In this document: piece after piece, positions 44,679 to 53,779 of the stretch
How positions within the stretch are numbered: position 1 is the stretch's first letter
Layout: the number at the start of each line of letters is the position of its first letter
Assembly: GCA_020635275.1 (NCBI GenBank)
Contig: JACKAA010000001.1
Coordinates: forward strand, 1 to 64,000
Direction of reading: 5' to 3'
Origin: Ignavibacteriales bacterium
GTDB taxonomy: Bacteria > Bacteroidota > Ignavibacteria > Ignavibacteriales > Melioribacteraceae
DNA: 64,000 nucleotides
The notes under the pieces: model-generated
What the model was told of the DNA's origin: nothing
The model's input: only the letters and a program-made list of their open reading frames with translations
Databases searched by the model: none
Made by a program: the position numbers and the translations under genes

Positions 44679-46473
44679 TGTCCTTTTTGATTGGTAAATT
44701 TATAGTAAAACTAACCCCAATAGTTGTATTTGATGCTTCAATTGTTCCTTCATGTGCTTCAATAATATTTTTAGTAATTGCTAATCCTAATCCACTGCCT
44801 GATGATTTTGTTGTAAAGAATGGATTAAAAATGTTTTCTAAATTTTCTTCTTTTATTTGCTCACCTTCATTTGCGATTTGGAAAAAAACAGTATCATTTA
44901 TCAAGTCAGTAATAATTTTAATTTTTCCGTTTTTAGGATTAAAATAAATTGCATTGACTAATAGGTTAGAAATTACTTCTTCAAATAGAATTGCATCTAG
45001 TAAAATAGTCTCTGAACACTTGAGTTTTTTCTCGACGATAATATTTTTTGCCTTTATGTCATATGAGTAATTCGAAATAACTTTTTCTATTAAATTACTT
45101 AATTCAATTTTAGATTTTTCTAGATATGGTTTTCTGTAAAACTTCTTAAAATTCAATAGCATTTCTAAAAATGAATTTAATGACATTTTTATTTCATTAA
45201 CATAAATTTTTGTTGTTTCATCTTGAGAAGATTGCATTTCTAAATTTTGAACCCAAACACTTACAGCACTAATTTTATTCTGTATTTCATGAGATATTTT
45301 TGAAACAGTTTCACCAATTAATGCTAGCTTTTGCTGTTTAGTTAACTCTGCCTTGGTTTTCACTAATTCATCAATTTTAAGTTCAAGTTTTTTATTGGTC
45401 AAATTAAGTTTTTTATAGTTTTCTTTTAACTTATCAACCATATCATTAAATGAATCAATCAATAATCCCAACTCATCGTTTCTTTGGATATTTATTTTGG
45501 AATCAAAATTACCCTCACCAATACTTTTTGTTACATCTGCAATTTCACCAAATTGAGAAGAGATTTTTTTTGAATACAGATATGTGATAGTTACAATTAG
45601 CAGATAAATGAATAAAGAATAAGTAAAAAGTCTAATAATAATAGTATTAAATTCATCATATAAATAAGATAAATTAAGAGTTAATATAAAATTTGAATAA
45701 AAATATTCATTATATCTTGAATTATAGATTAAATCATCTTTCCATATATAAACATTATTTTCTGATTTGCTGGATTTATTTATAAATTTATCTGCGTTTT
45801 GATTTACCCAAGTTTTGTTTGTTGAATACATTATTATGTTATTATCATTAACCATATGGAACTGAATGTTGGGCGAGTGATAAACTTGAGAAATGATTTT
45901 AGAAAATATTGCTCTTAGATTTATTTTCAGAATTACATTGATGTTTTCACTTTTTCTTATAAAGTAGAAATCATTAAAATTGCTTTTAGAATTAATGCCA
46001 AAATATTTGTTTCTATCAATTGTTAATGTAGTTTTTATTGCATTTATTAAATTCTGAATTGTTACTTTTTCTAATTTATTTTTATTAAATATTATTTCTC
46101 CGCCAAATACTTTGACAAGGGAGCAGTTCAATCCATTATTATTTACCTTATTAAAAAAATATACTTCTTCAATTATTAAATCGTTTTTTTCTAATATGTA
46201 AAGTAATTCTTTATTAACATCTTCAATACTTAACTCATTCAATTTAAGATTAATTAAAAATCCTTCAAGCAATAAATCGAATTTATTGAATTCATTAAAT
46301 GAAGCTTTATCAAATAAATTTTTATATGCTTTTAATTCTTTATTTGCTGTGTTATTTATATAAGAAATCCCATAAAAATAAAAGTATAAAAAGCTCCCAA
46401 TTATTAGAATAAAAGATGAGATAAATACAAATAAAATTAACTTGTTTGAAAACTTTTTTATTTTTTTTCGCAT
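44650..46473 (-). CDS. Membrane sensor histidine kinase
   Basis: A 607-residue kinase. A first membrane helix (about 11-33) is followed by a periplasmic sensor region of about 250 residues, a second helix (about 288-310), a HAMP linker (about 312-365) and a coiled coil. The phosphorylated His lies in VSKISHEIQNKIS (about 395) and the N box in NLLVNAIYFNP. The ATP-binding G box is in TTKSSGSGLGLAITKNI near the end. It begins one base before the solute-binding lipoprotein stop, which suggests that binding protein is its sensor partner. Confidence 0.9.
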   Translation of the reverse strand: MRKKIKKFSNKLILFVFISSFILIIGSFLYFYFYGISYINNTANKELKAYKNLFDKASFNEFNKFDLLLEGFLINLKLNELSIEDVNKELLYILEKNDLIIEEVYFFNKVNNNGLNCSLVKVFGGEIIFNKNKLEKVTIQNLINAIKTTLTIDRNKYFGINSKSNFNDFYFIRKSENINVILKINLRAIFSKIISQVYHSPNIQFHMVNDNNIIMYSTNKTWVNQNADKFINKSSKSENNVYIWKDDLIYNSRYNEYFYSNFILTLNLSYLYDEFNTIIIRLFTYSLFIYLLIVTITYLYSKKISSQFGEIADVTKSIGEGNFDSKINIQRNDELGLLIDSFNDMVDKLKENYKKLNLTNKKLELKIDELVKTKAELTKQQKLALIGETVSKISHEIQNKISAVSVWVQNLEMQSSQDETTKIYVNEIKMSLNSFLEMLLNFKKFYRKPYLEKSKIELSNLIEKVISNYSYDIKAKNIIVEKKLKCSETILLDAILFEEVISNLLVNAIYFNPKNGKIKIITDLINDTVFFQIANEGEQIKEENLENIFNPFFTTKSSGSGLGLAITKNIIEAHEGTIEASNTTIGVSFTINLPIKKDNEDNENISN

Positions 46474-48072
46474 TTAATTTAAAAATGTTTCTGAATAATT
46501 AGGGATAATAAAATTAAATTTAACGTTATTAACTCTTTTATTTAACAAATAATAGCTTGGTCCCTCATAAAAAAGGTATAGAGCCGCTACTTCATCTTTT
46601 AGAATTTTCTCGAGTTTAGTGTAATATTCTTGTATTTCTTCTTGATTATTTGAATATTGAATTGATTCAAATATTTTATCAAATTCTTCGTTAGAAAAAT
46701 TTCCCAAATTTATCTTACCTATATTTTTTGAATAAAAAAGTGAATAATACTCAATAGGATCTGGGAATGCGGGCATCATATTTATCCTAAATAGAGTTGG
46801 TTGAATATTTTTTATTTCTTCGTAATAATTATTTGGCTTTGTTATTCTTTTATAAGAAACTTTTAATAAGCTTAAAGTGTTTTCTAAAATCAGTAAATCT
46901 CTGTATTCTAAATTGGTTAAAATGGATACTTCAAAATTAGAATTAACACAATTTTTACTTAATTTATTATTATTTATTAATGTAGGATTTTTTAAATCCA
47001 AAAAATGTAGCGGCACTAAAGTTTCTGCTTTTAGATTAAATTGGTCGCTGGTTTGTGTTATATTTTCACTAAATGATTTTGCAATATTTTTCCTCAATAC
47101 TTTATATGATTCGGAATCTTTTCCTTCTTTAAAATAAAATCCCCAATATCTTACCCCAACTCCCTTATCAATTTTTTTAACATTATAATTTTTTAATAGT
47201 ACGGTATCATTAATTATTTTCTGGAACTCAGAATTATTAATACTTATGATATGGGTATTATTTTTTAGAAATTCACCAAATCTATTTTCTGTTTCTCTAA
47301 TATTATTGTATTCAATGGATTGCAAAATTGGCAATCGTAATCCATCTTTATTCTTACCATGATAGTTTTTATTTTTTACAAGTAATAGATTATCATATTT
47401 TGTAAATTCAGAAATTCTGAACGGACCTGTACCTACTGGATTATATTTAAATTTTTCATTATAGAATTCAACTGCTTCTTTTGCAACTATATAAAAATTT
47501 GGTGATGCTAGTACTTTAATAAATATACTGTATGGTTTGACTAACTGTATGTTAAGCGAAAGTGAATCAATAATTTTTATTCCAATAATTTCATCAATCT
47601 TTCTGTTATAAAATTCAGTTATTCCTAAAATTTTATTGTTAATTATTTCCCAATTACTAAAATTATTTTCTTGTGTTGCAAGACGTTCAAATGAATATTT
47701 AATATCTTCTGAATTAAGCCTTCTTCCATTTCCATCTTTAAAACATGGATTATCATGAAAGTAAATATTACTTTTTAAACTAATTCTATAATTTAATTTA
47801 TCTGCAGATATTAATATTGTATCGGCTAAATTAAATTCAATTTCATTATTTTCAGTAAATGCAACTAATCCTTCATAAATATTATTTGCAACTTTCCAGT
47901 CTGAACCATACATGATTTGTAATGGATCTAACGTTTCTACTGGATCCCTTAATAATATTTTCAGTTTTTGGATTTCTTGTAGTTTAGAGGATTTTGTATC
48001 TTTTTTTTGATTGCACCCGATTGGTAAAAATATAAGTATTGTAAAAAATATATGAAGTATGAGTTTTTTCAA
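46474..48072 (-). CDS. Solute-binding lipoprotein of the peptide/nickel ABC family, probable sensor
   Basis: A 532-residue SBP_bac_5-type protein with a lipoprotein signal (IFLPIGCNQKK, Cys about residue 20). Family features include VETLDPLQIMYGSDWKVANNIYEGL (about 48-72) and NPVGTGPFRISEF (about 205). The start is a TTG at 48072. There are no ABC permease or ATPase genes nearby; instead it leads straight into the histidine kinase. A ligand-binding component of a signalling system is therefore more likely than import. The ligand could be an oligopeptide, a sugar or a metal chelate. Confidence 0.85.
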   Translation of the reverse strand: MKKLILHIFFTILIFLPIGCNQKKDTKSSKLQEIQKLKILLRDPVETLDPLQIMYGSDWKVANNIYEGLVAFTENNEIEFNLADTILISADKLNYRISLKSNIYFHDNPCFKDGNGRRLNSEDIKYSFERLATQENNFSNWEIINNKILGITEFYNRKIDEIIGIKIIDSLSLNIQLVKPYSIFIKVLASPNFYIVAKEAVEFYNEKFKYNPVGTGPFRISEFTKYDNLLLVKNKNYHGKNKDGLRLPILQSIEYNNIRETENRFGEFLKNNTHIISINNSEFQKIINDTVLLKNYNVKKIDKGVGVRYWGFYFKEGKDSESYKVLRKNIAKSFSENITQTSDQFNLKAETLVPLHFLDLKNPTLINNNKLSKNCVNSNFEVSILTNLEYRDLLILENTLSLLKVSYKRITKPNNYYEEIKNIQPTLFRINMMPAFPDPIEYYSLFYSKNIGKINLGNFSNEEFDKIFESIQYSNNQEEIQEYYTKLEKILKDEVAALYLFYEGPSYYLLNKRVNNVKFNFIIPNYSETFLN

Positions 48073-48161
48073 CAGTTAATCTTTAGTTCTAACTAGAAAA
48101 AACTTAATTGAATTACAAACTAATATTTTTTTTTAAAATAATAAATATTTTGTAAATCAGT

Positions 48162-48539
48162 CTAATGAGAATGACAAGCTCCATTGGAATTAATGATTAA
48201 TTCATTTTTTGAAAATTTAATAGCAGCTTCTTCAGCAATTTCTTCATTTGTAAATATTAATTCTTTTTCAGCTCGCTCAAAATCTTCTTGTAATCGCCAT
48301 CCTGCGGATTTACAAATTAAATGTGAACAGTCCGATAAACCTTCCACTAATTTTGAATGACTATTTCCATGTTCATTATGTGAATGTTCATGAGATACTT
48401 TATGATGAGTAAACTCGTTCTCTCTTTGCTCAATATCTTTAATAACTCCATTTTCCACATCATAAATTAGAAATCCATTACATCGTCCAACATGTCCTGT
48501 AATTGTTGTGAAATCATCCGTTGCAATTGCTATTTTCAT
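48162..48539 (-). CDS. NifX/NifB-type dinitrogenase-cofactor domain protein with His-rich insert
   Basis: A 125-residue protein of the NifX/NafY-like superfamily (KIAIATDDFTTITGHVGRC at the start, IYDVENGVIKDIEQREN after). A His-rich stretch (HHKVSHEHSHNEHGNSHSK, residues about 46-64) interrupts the domain and the tail ends in GACHSH, both potential metal ligands. I use the ATG at 48539 with GAGG upstream; a TTG lies earlier. It follows DUF134 by 15 bases, a pairing seen in many anaerobes. No nitrogenase genes are present, so a general metallocluster role is likely. Confidence 0.85.
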   Translation of the reverse strand: MKIAIATDDFTTITGHVGRCNGFLIYDVENGVIKDIEQRENEFTHHKVSHEHSHNEHGNSHSKLVEGLSDCSHLICKSAGWRLQEDFERAEKELIFTNEEIAEEAAIKFSKNELIINSNGACHSH

Positions 48540-48554
48540 TTTTAACCTCAAATT

Positions 48555-48830
48555 TTATTGTATAATTTTTATAGCTTTTCCACTTACTATGCATTCTGCA
48601 ATTTTAGATCTGGCTATTTTAATAATTCTTCCAAAAGTTGCTCTAGATATTTTCATTCTTAATGCAGCATCTTCTTGTGATAAATTTTCTAAGTCAGCTA
48701 AATTTATAGCTTCTAATTCGTCTTTTTCCAAGGAAATTTCTTCGAGAAATTTTAAAGGAATTCCATTTGGTTTAAAATAATTGGCTGCTGATTTACAACA
48801 AGTATTTCTATATTTTTTTGGTCTCGGCAT
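48555..48830 (-). CDS. DUF134 family DNA-binding protein
   Basis: A 91-residue protein matching DUF134 over its full length: MPRPKKYRNTCC, YFKPNGIPLKFLEEISLEKD, ELEAINLADLENLSQEDAAL and the helix-turn-helix MKISRATFGRIIKIARSKI. The ATG at 48830 is the family-typical MPRP start. It is thought to be a transcriptional regulator. The palindrome just upstream at 48836-48855 would suit autoregulation, and the NifX-like gene follows in the same transcript. Confidence 0.9.
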   Translation of the reverse strand: MPRPKKYRNTCCKSAANYFKPNGIPLKFLEEISLEKDELEAINLADLENLSQEDAALRMKISRATFGRIIKIARSKIAECIVSGKAIKIIQ

Positions 48831-48835
48831 AATAA

Positions 48836-48855
48836 TTATGAGCATATGCTCATAA
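48836..48855. promoter_or_regulatory. Perfect 20-bp palindrome, candidate DUF134 operator
   Basis: TTATGAGCATATGCTCATAA is fully self-complementary and sits five bases before the DUF134 start codon. On the minus strand, upstream of it, TTTG is followed 18 bases later by TATATTTTTG, close to the Bacteroidota promoter pattern (TTTG and TAnnTTTG). The palindrome would then overlie the transcription start, as expected for autorepression. Confidence 0.6.
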
Positions 48856-48895
48856 CAAAAATATACAAATTAATAATTTATTACAAACAATATTA

Positions 48896-49666
48896 TTAAA
48901 GTAAATCTTTTACTGAATTAATTTTAAAGGTAGGTTTATACTTTCCGTTGTGTTTTAAATCATTAAATACTCCAGTGGAAACGAGTGCAGTATCAATATT
49001 GAACTCATTTCCCATTGCAATATCTGTTTCAATTCTATCCCCAATAATTAAACATTTTGCGGGATTTACATCAATTCTTTTGAGCGCTTCGATCAGCATA
49101 TATTTAGAAGGTTTGCCAAAATGTTTTTCTAGTTTTCTATTTGTTCTATGTTCAAGAGCAGATATTGTTGCACCTGCATCAAGAATTTCTCCACCTTCAA
49201 CTGGACATGTATTATCAATATTTGCTGCGTAGAATTTTGCTCCATTATCAAGAGCATTAGCGGCTATTTCTAATTTTTGATAGTTTAAAGTTCTATCTAA
49301 TGTAATAATTACTATATCTATTTTTTGGGGATCTTCAGAATAAATAATTCCACTATTTTTTATTTCATTAATAAACTTTTTTTCTCCAATAGCAAAAAAT
49401 GTTTTTGATGAATAATATTTTTGAAGATAGTTTTTTAGAATAAGTGTGGAATTAATAATATCGGTCTGGTTGATATTAAATCCATTTGATTTTAAAAATT
49501 TGTAATAATCTTTAACAGTTCCGGTAGTTTTATTAGAAATGAAAATTATTTTTTTCCCAATTCTTTTAAGTTCATTTATAACTTTATCTGCATCGGTAAT
49601 AATTTTATTATCAAGATAAATTGTACCATCTAAATCAAAAATGTAGCCTTCATATTTTTTTTTCAT
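48896..49666 (-). CDS. HAD-superfamily phosphatase, NagD-like (subfamily IIA)
   Basis: A 256-residue HAD phosphatase. Motif I is FDLDGTIYLDNK (nucleophile Asp at about residue 11), motif II is IFISNKTTGT (about 43) and motif IV is CLIIGDRIETDIAMG (about 205). The cap follows the IIA layout of NagD and glycerol-phosphate phosphatases. The substrate is probably a nucleotide monophosphate, sugar phosphate or glycerol phosphate. It starts four bases downstream of the dTDP-4-dehydrorhamnose reductase stop. Confidence 0.88.
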   Translation of the reverse strand: MKKKYEGYIFDLDGTIYLDNKIITDADKVINELKRIGKKIIFISNKTTGTVKDYYKFLKSNGFNINQTDIINSTLILKNYLQKYYSSKTFFAIGEKKFINEIKNSGIIYSEDPQKIDIVIITLDRTLNYQKLEIAANALDNGAKFYAANIDNTCPVEGGEILDAGATISALEHRTNRKLEKHFGKPSKYMLIEALKRIDVNPAKCLIIGDRIETDIAMGNEFNIDTALVSTGVFNDLKHNGKYKPTFKINSVKDLL

Positions 49667-49669
49667 AAT

Positions 49670-50575
49670 TTATTTGTTTTTAAGCCAGTCCTTTTCCATT
49701 AATCGAAAACATTCGTTAAGAAGTCTTGGTTTATAAGAAAGTTCTGTTTCAGCTTTGAGGTTAATTAATCCAGATTTTAATGGTCTTGGTGCTGGCTGAT
49801 TTAGTTCAGAAGTTAATATTGGAGTGACAAAATTCATATCAAGATTAAAATACTCAGCTATTCTTTCAGTAAATTCATATCTATTTAACAATTCGGCACC
49901 ACCAATATTGTACAATCCGGTTTTTGATGTATCACATATTTTTTTAATTGCCGAGGCAATATCATCCAAAAAAGTTGGATTATTAATTTGATCAGTTACA
50001 ATTCTAATATTATTCTTATTTTCTAATGAATTCACAACCCATTTAACAAAATCCGGTCTTCCAAATCTCGCAGAACCAAATAGTACGTTTGTTCTAATTA
50101 TTGTAGAAGGGATATTAAATTTCTTAATTATATTTTCTCCGGCCAGTTTGCTTCTTCCATAATAACTAATTGGATTAGGTAAATCATTTTCTGCATATGG
50201 ACCGTTTAGTCCATCAAAAACATAATCAGATGAAATATGAATAAGGTGTGAATTTGCCGGCACACAATATTTTGCCAAGTATTCTATAGCATTCACATTA
50301 ATATTCCAGCAAGTCTCTTTTTCTGTTTCAGACTTATCAACATTTGTATATGCGGCTAAATTAATTACAAAATCAGGAAAAAAATCCAAAAATAATTTCT
50401 TTACTTCAATTTTATTACTAATATCAATTTTTGTATATGGCAATTCTTCAAAAAAGGAATCATCTTCAAATGAAGCTAATCTTATTTCATAATTATCATT
50501 ATTTAAAAATAAAGATGTAACTTGCTGACCAAGCATTCCGTTTGATCCAATTATTAAAATTCTATTTTTTATCAT
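49670..50575 (-). CDS. rfbD: dTDP-4-dehydrorhamnose reductase
   Basis: A 301-residue extended SDR. The nucleotide-binding loop is ILIIGSNGMLGQQV, the catalytic block is IHISSDYVFDG (Ser and nearby Thr region, about 120) and Tyr-xxx-Lys is YYGRSKLAGE (about 150). The C-terminal third (GLYNIGGAELLNRYEF) matches RmlD/RfbD. It makes dTDP-L-rhamnose from the 4-keto sugar using NADPH. The 3,5-epimerase RfbC is encoded 3 kb away at 53220; RfbA and RfbB are not in the window. Confidence 0.88.
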   Translation of the reverse strand: MIKNRILIIGSNGMLGQQVTSLFLNNDNYEIRLASFEDDSFFEELPYTKIDISNKIEVKKLFLDFFPDFVINLAAYTNVDKSETEKETCWNINVNAIEYLAKYCVPANSHLIHISSDYVFDGLNGPYAENDLPNPISYYGRSKLAGENIIKKFNIPSTIIRTNVLFGSARFGRPDFVKWVVNSLENKNNIRIVTDQINNPTFLDDIASAIKKICDTSKTGLYNIGGAELLNRYEFTERIAEYFNLDMNFVTPILTSELNQPAPRPLKSGLINLKAETELSYKPRLLNECFRLMEKDWLKNK

Positions 50576-50747
50576 ATGGTTTTAATTTTTTTTCTAAATA
50601 ATAATTTTAATTATCTACAAGTTTAATATAATTAAATTTTTCTTTTCTAATATTTCCAAAAATATAAAGTTATTTCTTTTTCCTATAAATATTAATTTTT
50701 TTTTTAATTATGTTTAAGACCATTATAAATATTGATAAAAGTTCAAA

Positions 50748-51875
50748 ATGAAAATAGGAATTACTTGTTATCCGACTTACGGCGGAAGTGGTGTTGTTGC
50801 AACTGAATTGGGGAAAGAATTAGCTCATTTAGGGCATGAGGTACATTTTATAAGTTATGCTTTACCTCATCGTTTAATAAATTTTGTTGAAAATATTTTC
50901 TATCATGAAGTAGAAGTAAGCAATTATCCATTATTTGAACATCAACTTTATGGATTAGCCTTAACAAGTAAAATGCTGGAAGTAATTGAATATGAAAAAT
51001 TAGATTTACTTCACGTTCATTATGCAATTCCGCATGCAACAAGTGCATATTTGGCAAAGCAAATTTTAGACAAAAATGGTTCGGATATAAAATTTATAAC
51101 TACTCTGCATGGAACTGATATCACACTTGTCGGCTTAGAACCATCATTTTTACCATTAGTAAAATTTAGTATTGAAGCAAGTGACGGTGTAACTGCAGTT
51201 TCAAGATTTTTAAAAGAAAAAACCCTGACAAACTATCATATTGAAAAAGATATTGAAGTAATAAATAATTTTATTGATAGTGAAATTTATAAACCCGTAT
51301 GTAATGAGCAATTTAAAAAACATATTGCACCCAAAAATGAAAAAATATTAATTCATACATCTAATTTTAGACCTGTAAAAAGAGTAAGTGATACAATTAA
51401 AATATTAGAAAAAGTTAAAAAGAAAATTCCAGCTAAATTAATTTTAATTGGTGACGGACCTGATAGATCAGAATGTGAAAGACTTTCAAGAGAATTAAAA
51501 TTGGAAAAAGATGTGATATTTTTAGGAAAACAAGATGGCTTAGAAAATTTATTAAGTGTTGCAGATATATTTTTAATGCCATCACAATCCGAAAGCTTTG
51601 GACTTTCTGCTTTAGAAGCAATGTCTTGCGGTGTGCCAGTAATTAGTTCAAGCGTAGGAGGATTACCGGAATTAATTGTACATAACAATACTGGTTTTAT
51701 CGCAGAATTTGCAGATGTTGATAGAATGGCAAAATATGCGTTAGAACTTTTGACTAATAAAAAGAAATTTGACTTCTTCTCAAAAAACTCACGCGAAAGA
51801 GCTGAAAAAGTTTTTGAAAAGAAGCTAATTGTACCACAGTATATAAAATATTATGAGAAAATATTATCAGAATAA
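50748..51875 (+). CDS. bshA: N-acetyl-alpha-D-glucosaminyl L-malate synthase (bacillithiol pathway)
   Basis: A 375-residue GT4-type glycosyltransferase. The N-terminus MKIGITCYPTYGGSGVVATE is diagnostic of BshA, as are HEVHFISYALPHRL and TTLHGTDITLVG. The UDP-sugar binding part contains MPSQSESFGLSALEAMSCGV with the catalytic Glu pair (about 290). BshA joins UDP-GlcNAc and L-malate in the first step of bacillithiol synthesis. Chlorobi and Bacteroidetes relatives make this thiol or derivatives, so its presence fits the proposed taxon. It converges on ugd with a single base between the stop codons. Confidence 0.92.
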   Translation: MKIGITCYPTYGGSGVVATELGKELAHLGHEVHFISYALPHRLINFVENIFYHEVEVSNYPLFEHQLYGLALTSKMLEVIEYEKLDLLHVHYAIPHATSAYLAKQILDKNGSDIKFITTLHGTDITLVGLEPSFLPLVKFSIEASDGVTAVSRFLKEKTLTNYHIEKDIEVINNFIDSEIYKPVCNEQFKKHIAPKNEKILIHTSNFRPVKRVSDTIKILEKVKKKIPAKLILIGDGPDRSECERLSRELKLEKDVIFLGKQDGLENLLSVADIFLMPSQSESFGLSALEAMSCGVPVISSSVGGLPELIVHNNTGFIAEFADVDRMAKYALELLTNKKKFDFFSKNSRERAEKVFEKKLIVPQYIKYYEKILSE

Positions 51876-51876
51876 T

Positions 51877-53208
51877 TTATGATGCAATAATTGGAGTTTT
51901 TCCAATACTATAATGTGTAAATCCTAATTGTTTTGTCTTTCTTCTGTTAAAAACATTTCTTCCATCAAATATAATAGGTGCTTTTAAAGATTCTTTCACT
52001 TGTTCAAGATCAGGATTATTAAATTCATTCCATTCAGTTAAAACTAATAATGCATCTGCATTTTTTACTGCTTCATATTGATTTTTTACATATTCAATTC
52101 TATCCTGTAAATAGAATTTTGCATTTTCCATTGCTTCAGGATCATAAGCAGTAACTAAAGCTCCCAATCTTAATAATTCGTTAATAATAACAACCGCAGG
52201 AGCTTCCCTCATATCATCTGTATTAGGTTTGAAAGCTAATCCCCAAACTGCAAATTTTTTACCTTCTATATCATTATTAAAATGCTTCAATACTTTATTA
52301 ACTAATACCATTTTTTGATCTTTATTAACTTGATCAACCAAAGTTAACAATCTCATCTCCGCGCCTTTTTCTTTTGATGTTTTAATTAGAGCATTAACAT
52401 CTTTTGGGAAACAGGAGCCACCATATCCAATACCGGCATATAAAAATCTTTTACCTATTCTATTATCACTTCCCATACCTTTACGCACTAAATCAATATT
52501 GGCACCGACTTGTTCACAAAAATTTGCTAACTCATTCATAAATGTAATTCTCATGGCCAAGTAAGAATTTGCTGCATATTTGGTTACTTCAGAACTTTCC
52601 GGATTCATTTCAATAATTTGGCTACCATGTGAGGTAAACGGATAATATAATGATTTCATTTTTTTCATTGTATTTTCAGAAGATGCCCCAATAACAATTC
52701 GATCAGGTTTCATAAAATCTTCAACAGCATATCCTTCCCTTAAAAATTCAGGATTAGATACTACTTCAAAATCTTTAACATTATACTTATTCATAATTGA
52801 AGTTACTGCAGCGCAAGTGCCAACCGGAACAGTACTTTTATTAACGATAACTTTGAAATCATGACCAGGATTTTCAATAAGTATCTTTGCAATATCCTCT
52901 GCAATTCCGTATACATATTTTAAATCTGCAGAACCATCTTCGCCTTGAGGAGTTGGCAAGCATAGCATTATAATTTCTGCATCTAAAACTGCATGCTTTA
53001 AATCATCCGTAAATGTTAATCTCTTTTTAGCAATATTCCTATAAAATAAAATGTCTAAACCAGGTTCATATATTGGAACCTCAGCATTTTTGAGTTTTGT
53101 TAATTTTTCAGGATTATTATCTACACAAATAACATCATTTCCCATCTCCGCAAAACATGTACCTGAAACTAATCCGACATATCCAGTTCCGATTACTGAA
53201 AGCTTCAT
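51877..53208 (-). CDS. ugd: UDP-glucose 6-dehydrogenase
   Basis: A 443-residue UDP-glucose/GDP-mannose dehydrogenase. The NAD loop is SVIGTGYVGLVSGTCFAEMG, the catalytic Cys is in YGGSCFPKDVNAL (about residue 260), and the C-terminal domain begins VWGLAFKPNTDDMREAP (about 320). It oxidises UDP-glucose to UDP-glucuronate for surface polysaccharide. It lies downstream of galE and rfbC in one leftward operon. GDP-mannose dehydrogenase is the less likely alternative. Confidence 0.9.
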   Translation of the reverse strand: MKLSVIGTGYVGLVSGTCFAEMGNDVICVDNNPEKLTKLKNAEVPIYEPGLDILFYRNIAKKRLTFTDDLKHAVLDAEIIMLCLPTPQGEDGSADLKYVYGIAEDIAKILIENPGHDFKVIVNKSTVPVGTCAAVTSIMNKYNVKDFEVVSNPEFLREGYAVEDFMKPDRIVIGASSENTMKKMKSLYYPFTSHGSQIIEMNPESSEVTKYAANSYLAMRITFMNELANFCEQVGANIDLVRKGMGSDNRIGKRFLYAGIGYGGSCFPKDVNALIKTSKEKGAEMRLLTLVDQVNKDQKMVLVNKVLKHFNNDIEGKKFAVWGLAFKPNTDDMREAPAVVIINELLRLGALVTAYDPEAMENAKFYLQDRIEYVKNQYEAVKNADALLVLTEWNEFNNPDLEQVKESLKAPIIFDGRNVFNRRKTKQLGFTHYSIGKTPIIAS

Positions 53209-53219
53209 TTAATTCTCCA

Positions 53220-53777
53220 TTAAATTTTATATAAAAAATCTTTTTCTATTTTATTAAATTCTATACCTAACTTATCTTTATCAGAAATTATCGGATTTTT
53301 AATGTCCCAGTTTATTGAAATTTGCAAATCATTATAAATAATACATCTTTCATCTTTTTTGCTGTAATAGTTTGTACATTTATAATGAAATATCGCTTCT
53401 TCTGATAAAACTGAAAATCCATGAGCAAAGCCTGGAGGAATCCATAATTGTTTTTTATTTTCGGATGATAATTCAGCTGAAAAATATTGACCAAAAGTTG
53501 GTGACCCAAATCTGATATCAACAGCTACATCAAGAACTTTTCCTTCTAGCACATGGCATAATTTACCTTGAGCAAATTCACCGACTTGATAATGCAATCC
53601 TCTAATAGTACCGAATGATGATTTTGAAAAATTATCTTGAACAAATTTCTCTGAAATACCAATATCATTGTATTTTTGTTCTGAAAATCCTTCAAAGAAA
53701 AATCCTCTTGAATCATGAAATACTTGCGGTTCAATAATAAATAAATCTGGTAATGGTGTTTCAATTTTTTTAAGCAA
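53220..53777 (-). CDS. rfbC: dTDP-4-dehydrorhamnose 3,5-epimerase
   Basis: A 185-residue cupin-fold epimerase. The signatures FFFEGFSEQKYNDIGI, FGTIRGLHYQVGEFAQGKLC (catalytic His, about residue 64) and WIPPGFAHGFSVLSE (about 115) are all in place. The start is a TTG at 53777 with GAGG eight bases upstream. It acts before RfbD in dTDP-rhamnose synthesis. It begins three bases after galE stops and ends 11 bases before ugd. Confidence 0.92.
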   Translation of the reverse strand: MLKKIETPLPDLFIIEPQVFHDSRGFFFEGFSEQKYNDIGISEKFVQDNFSKSSFGTIRGLHYQVGEFAQGKLCHVLEGKVLDVAVDIRFGSPTFGQYFSAELSSENKKQLWIPPGFAHGFSVLSEEAIFHYKCTNYYSKKDERCIIYNDLQISINWDIKNPIISDKDKLGIEFNKIEKDFLYKI

Positions 53778-53779
53778 AT

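Noticed and set aside
48162..48539. Evidence for nitrogen fixation from the NifX-like gene
   Set aside because: This domain is widespread in anaerobes without nitrogenase, and no nif structural or cofactor genes are in the window.
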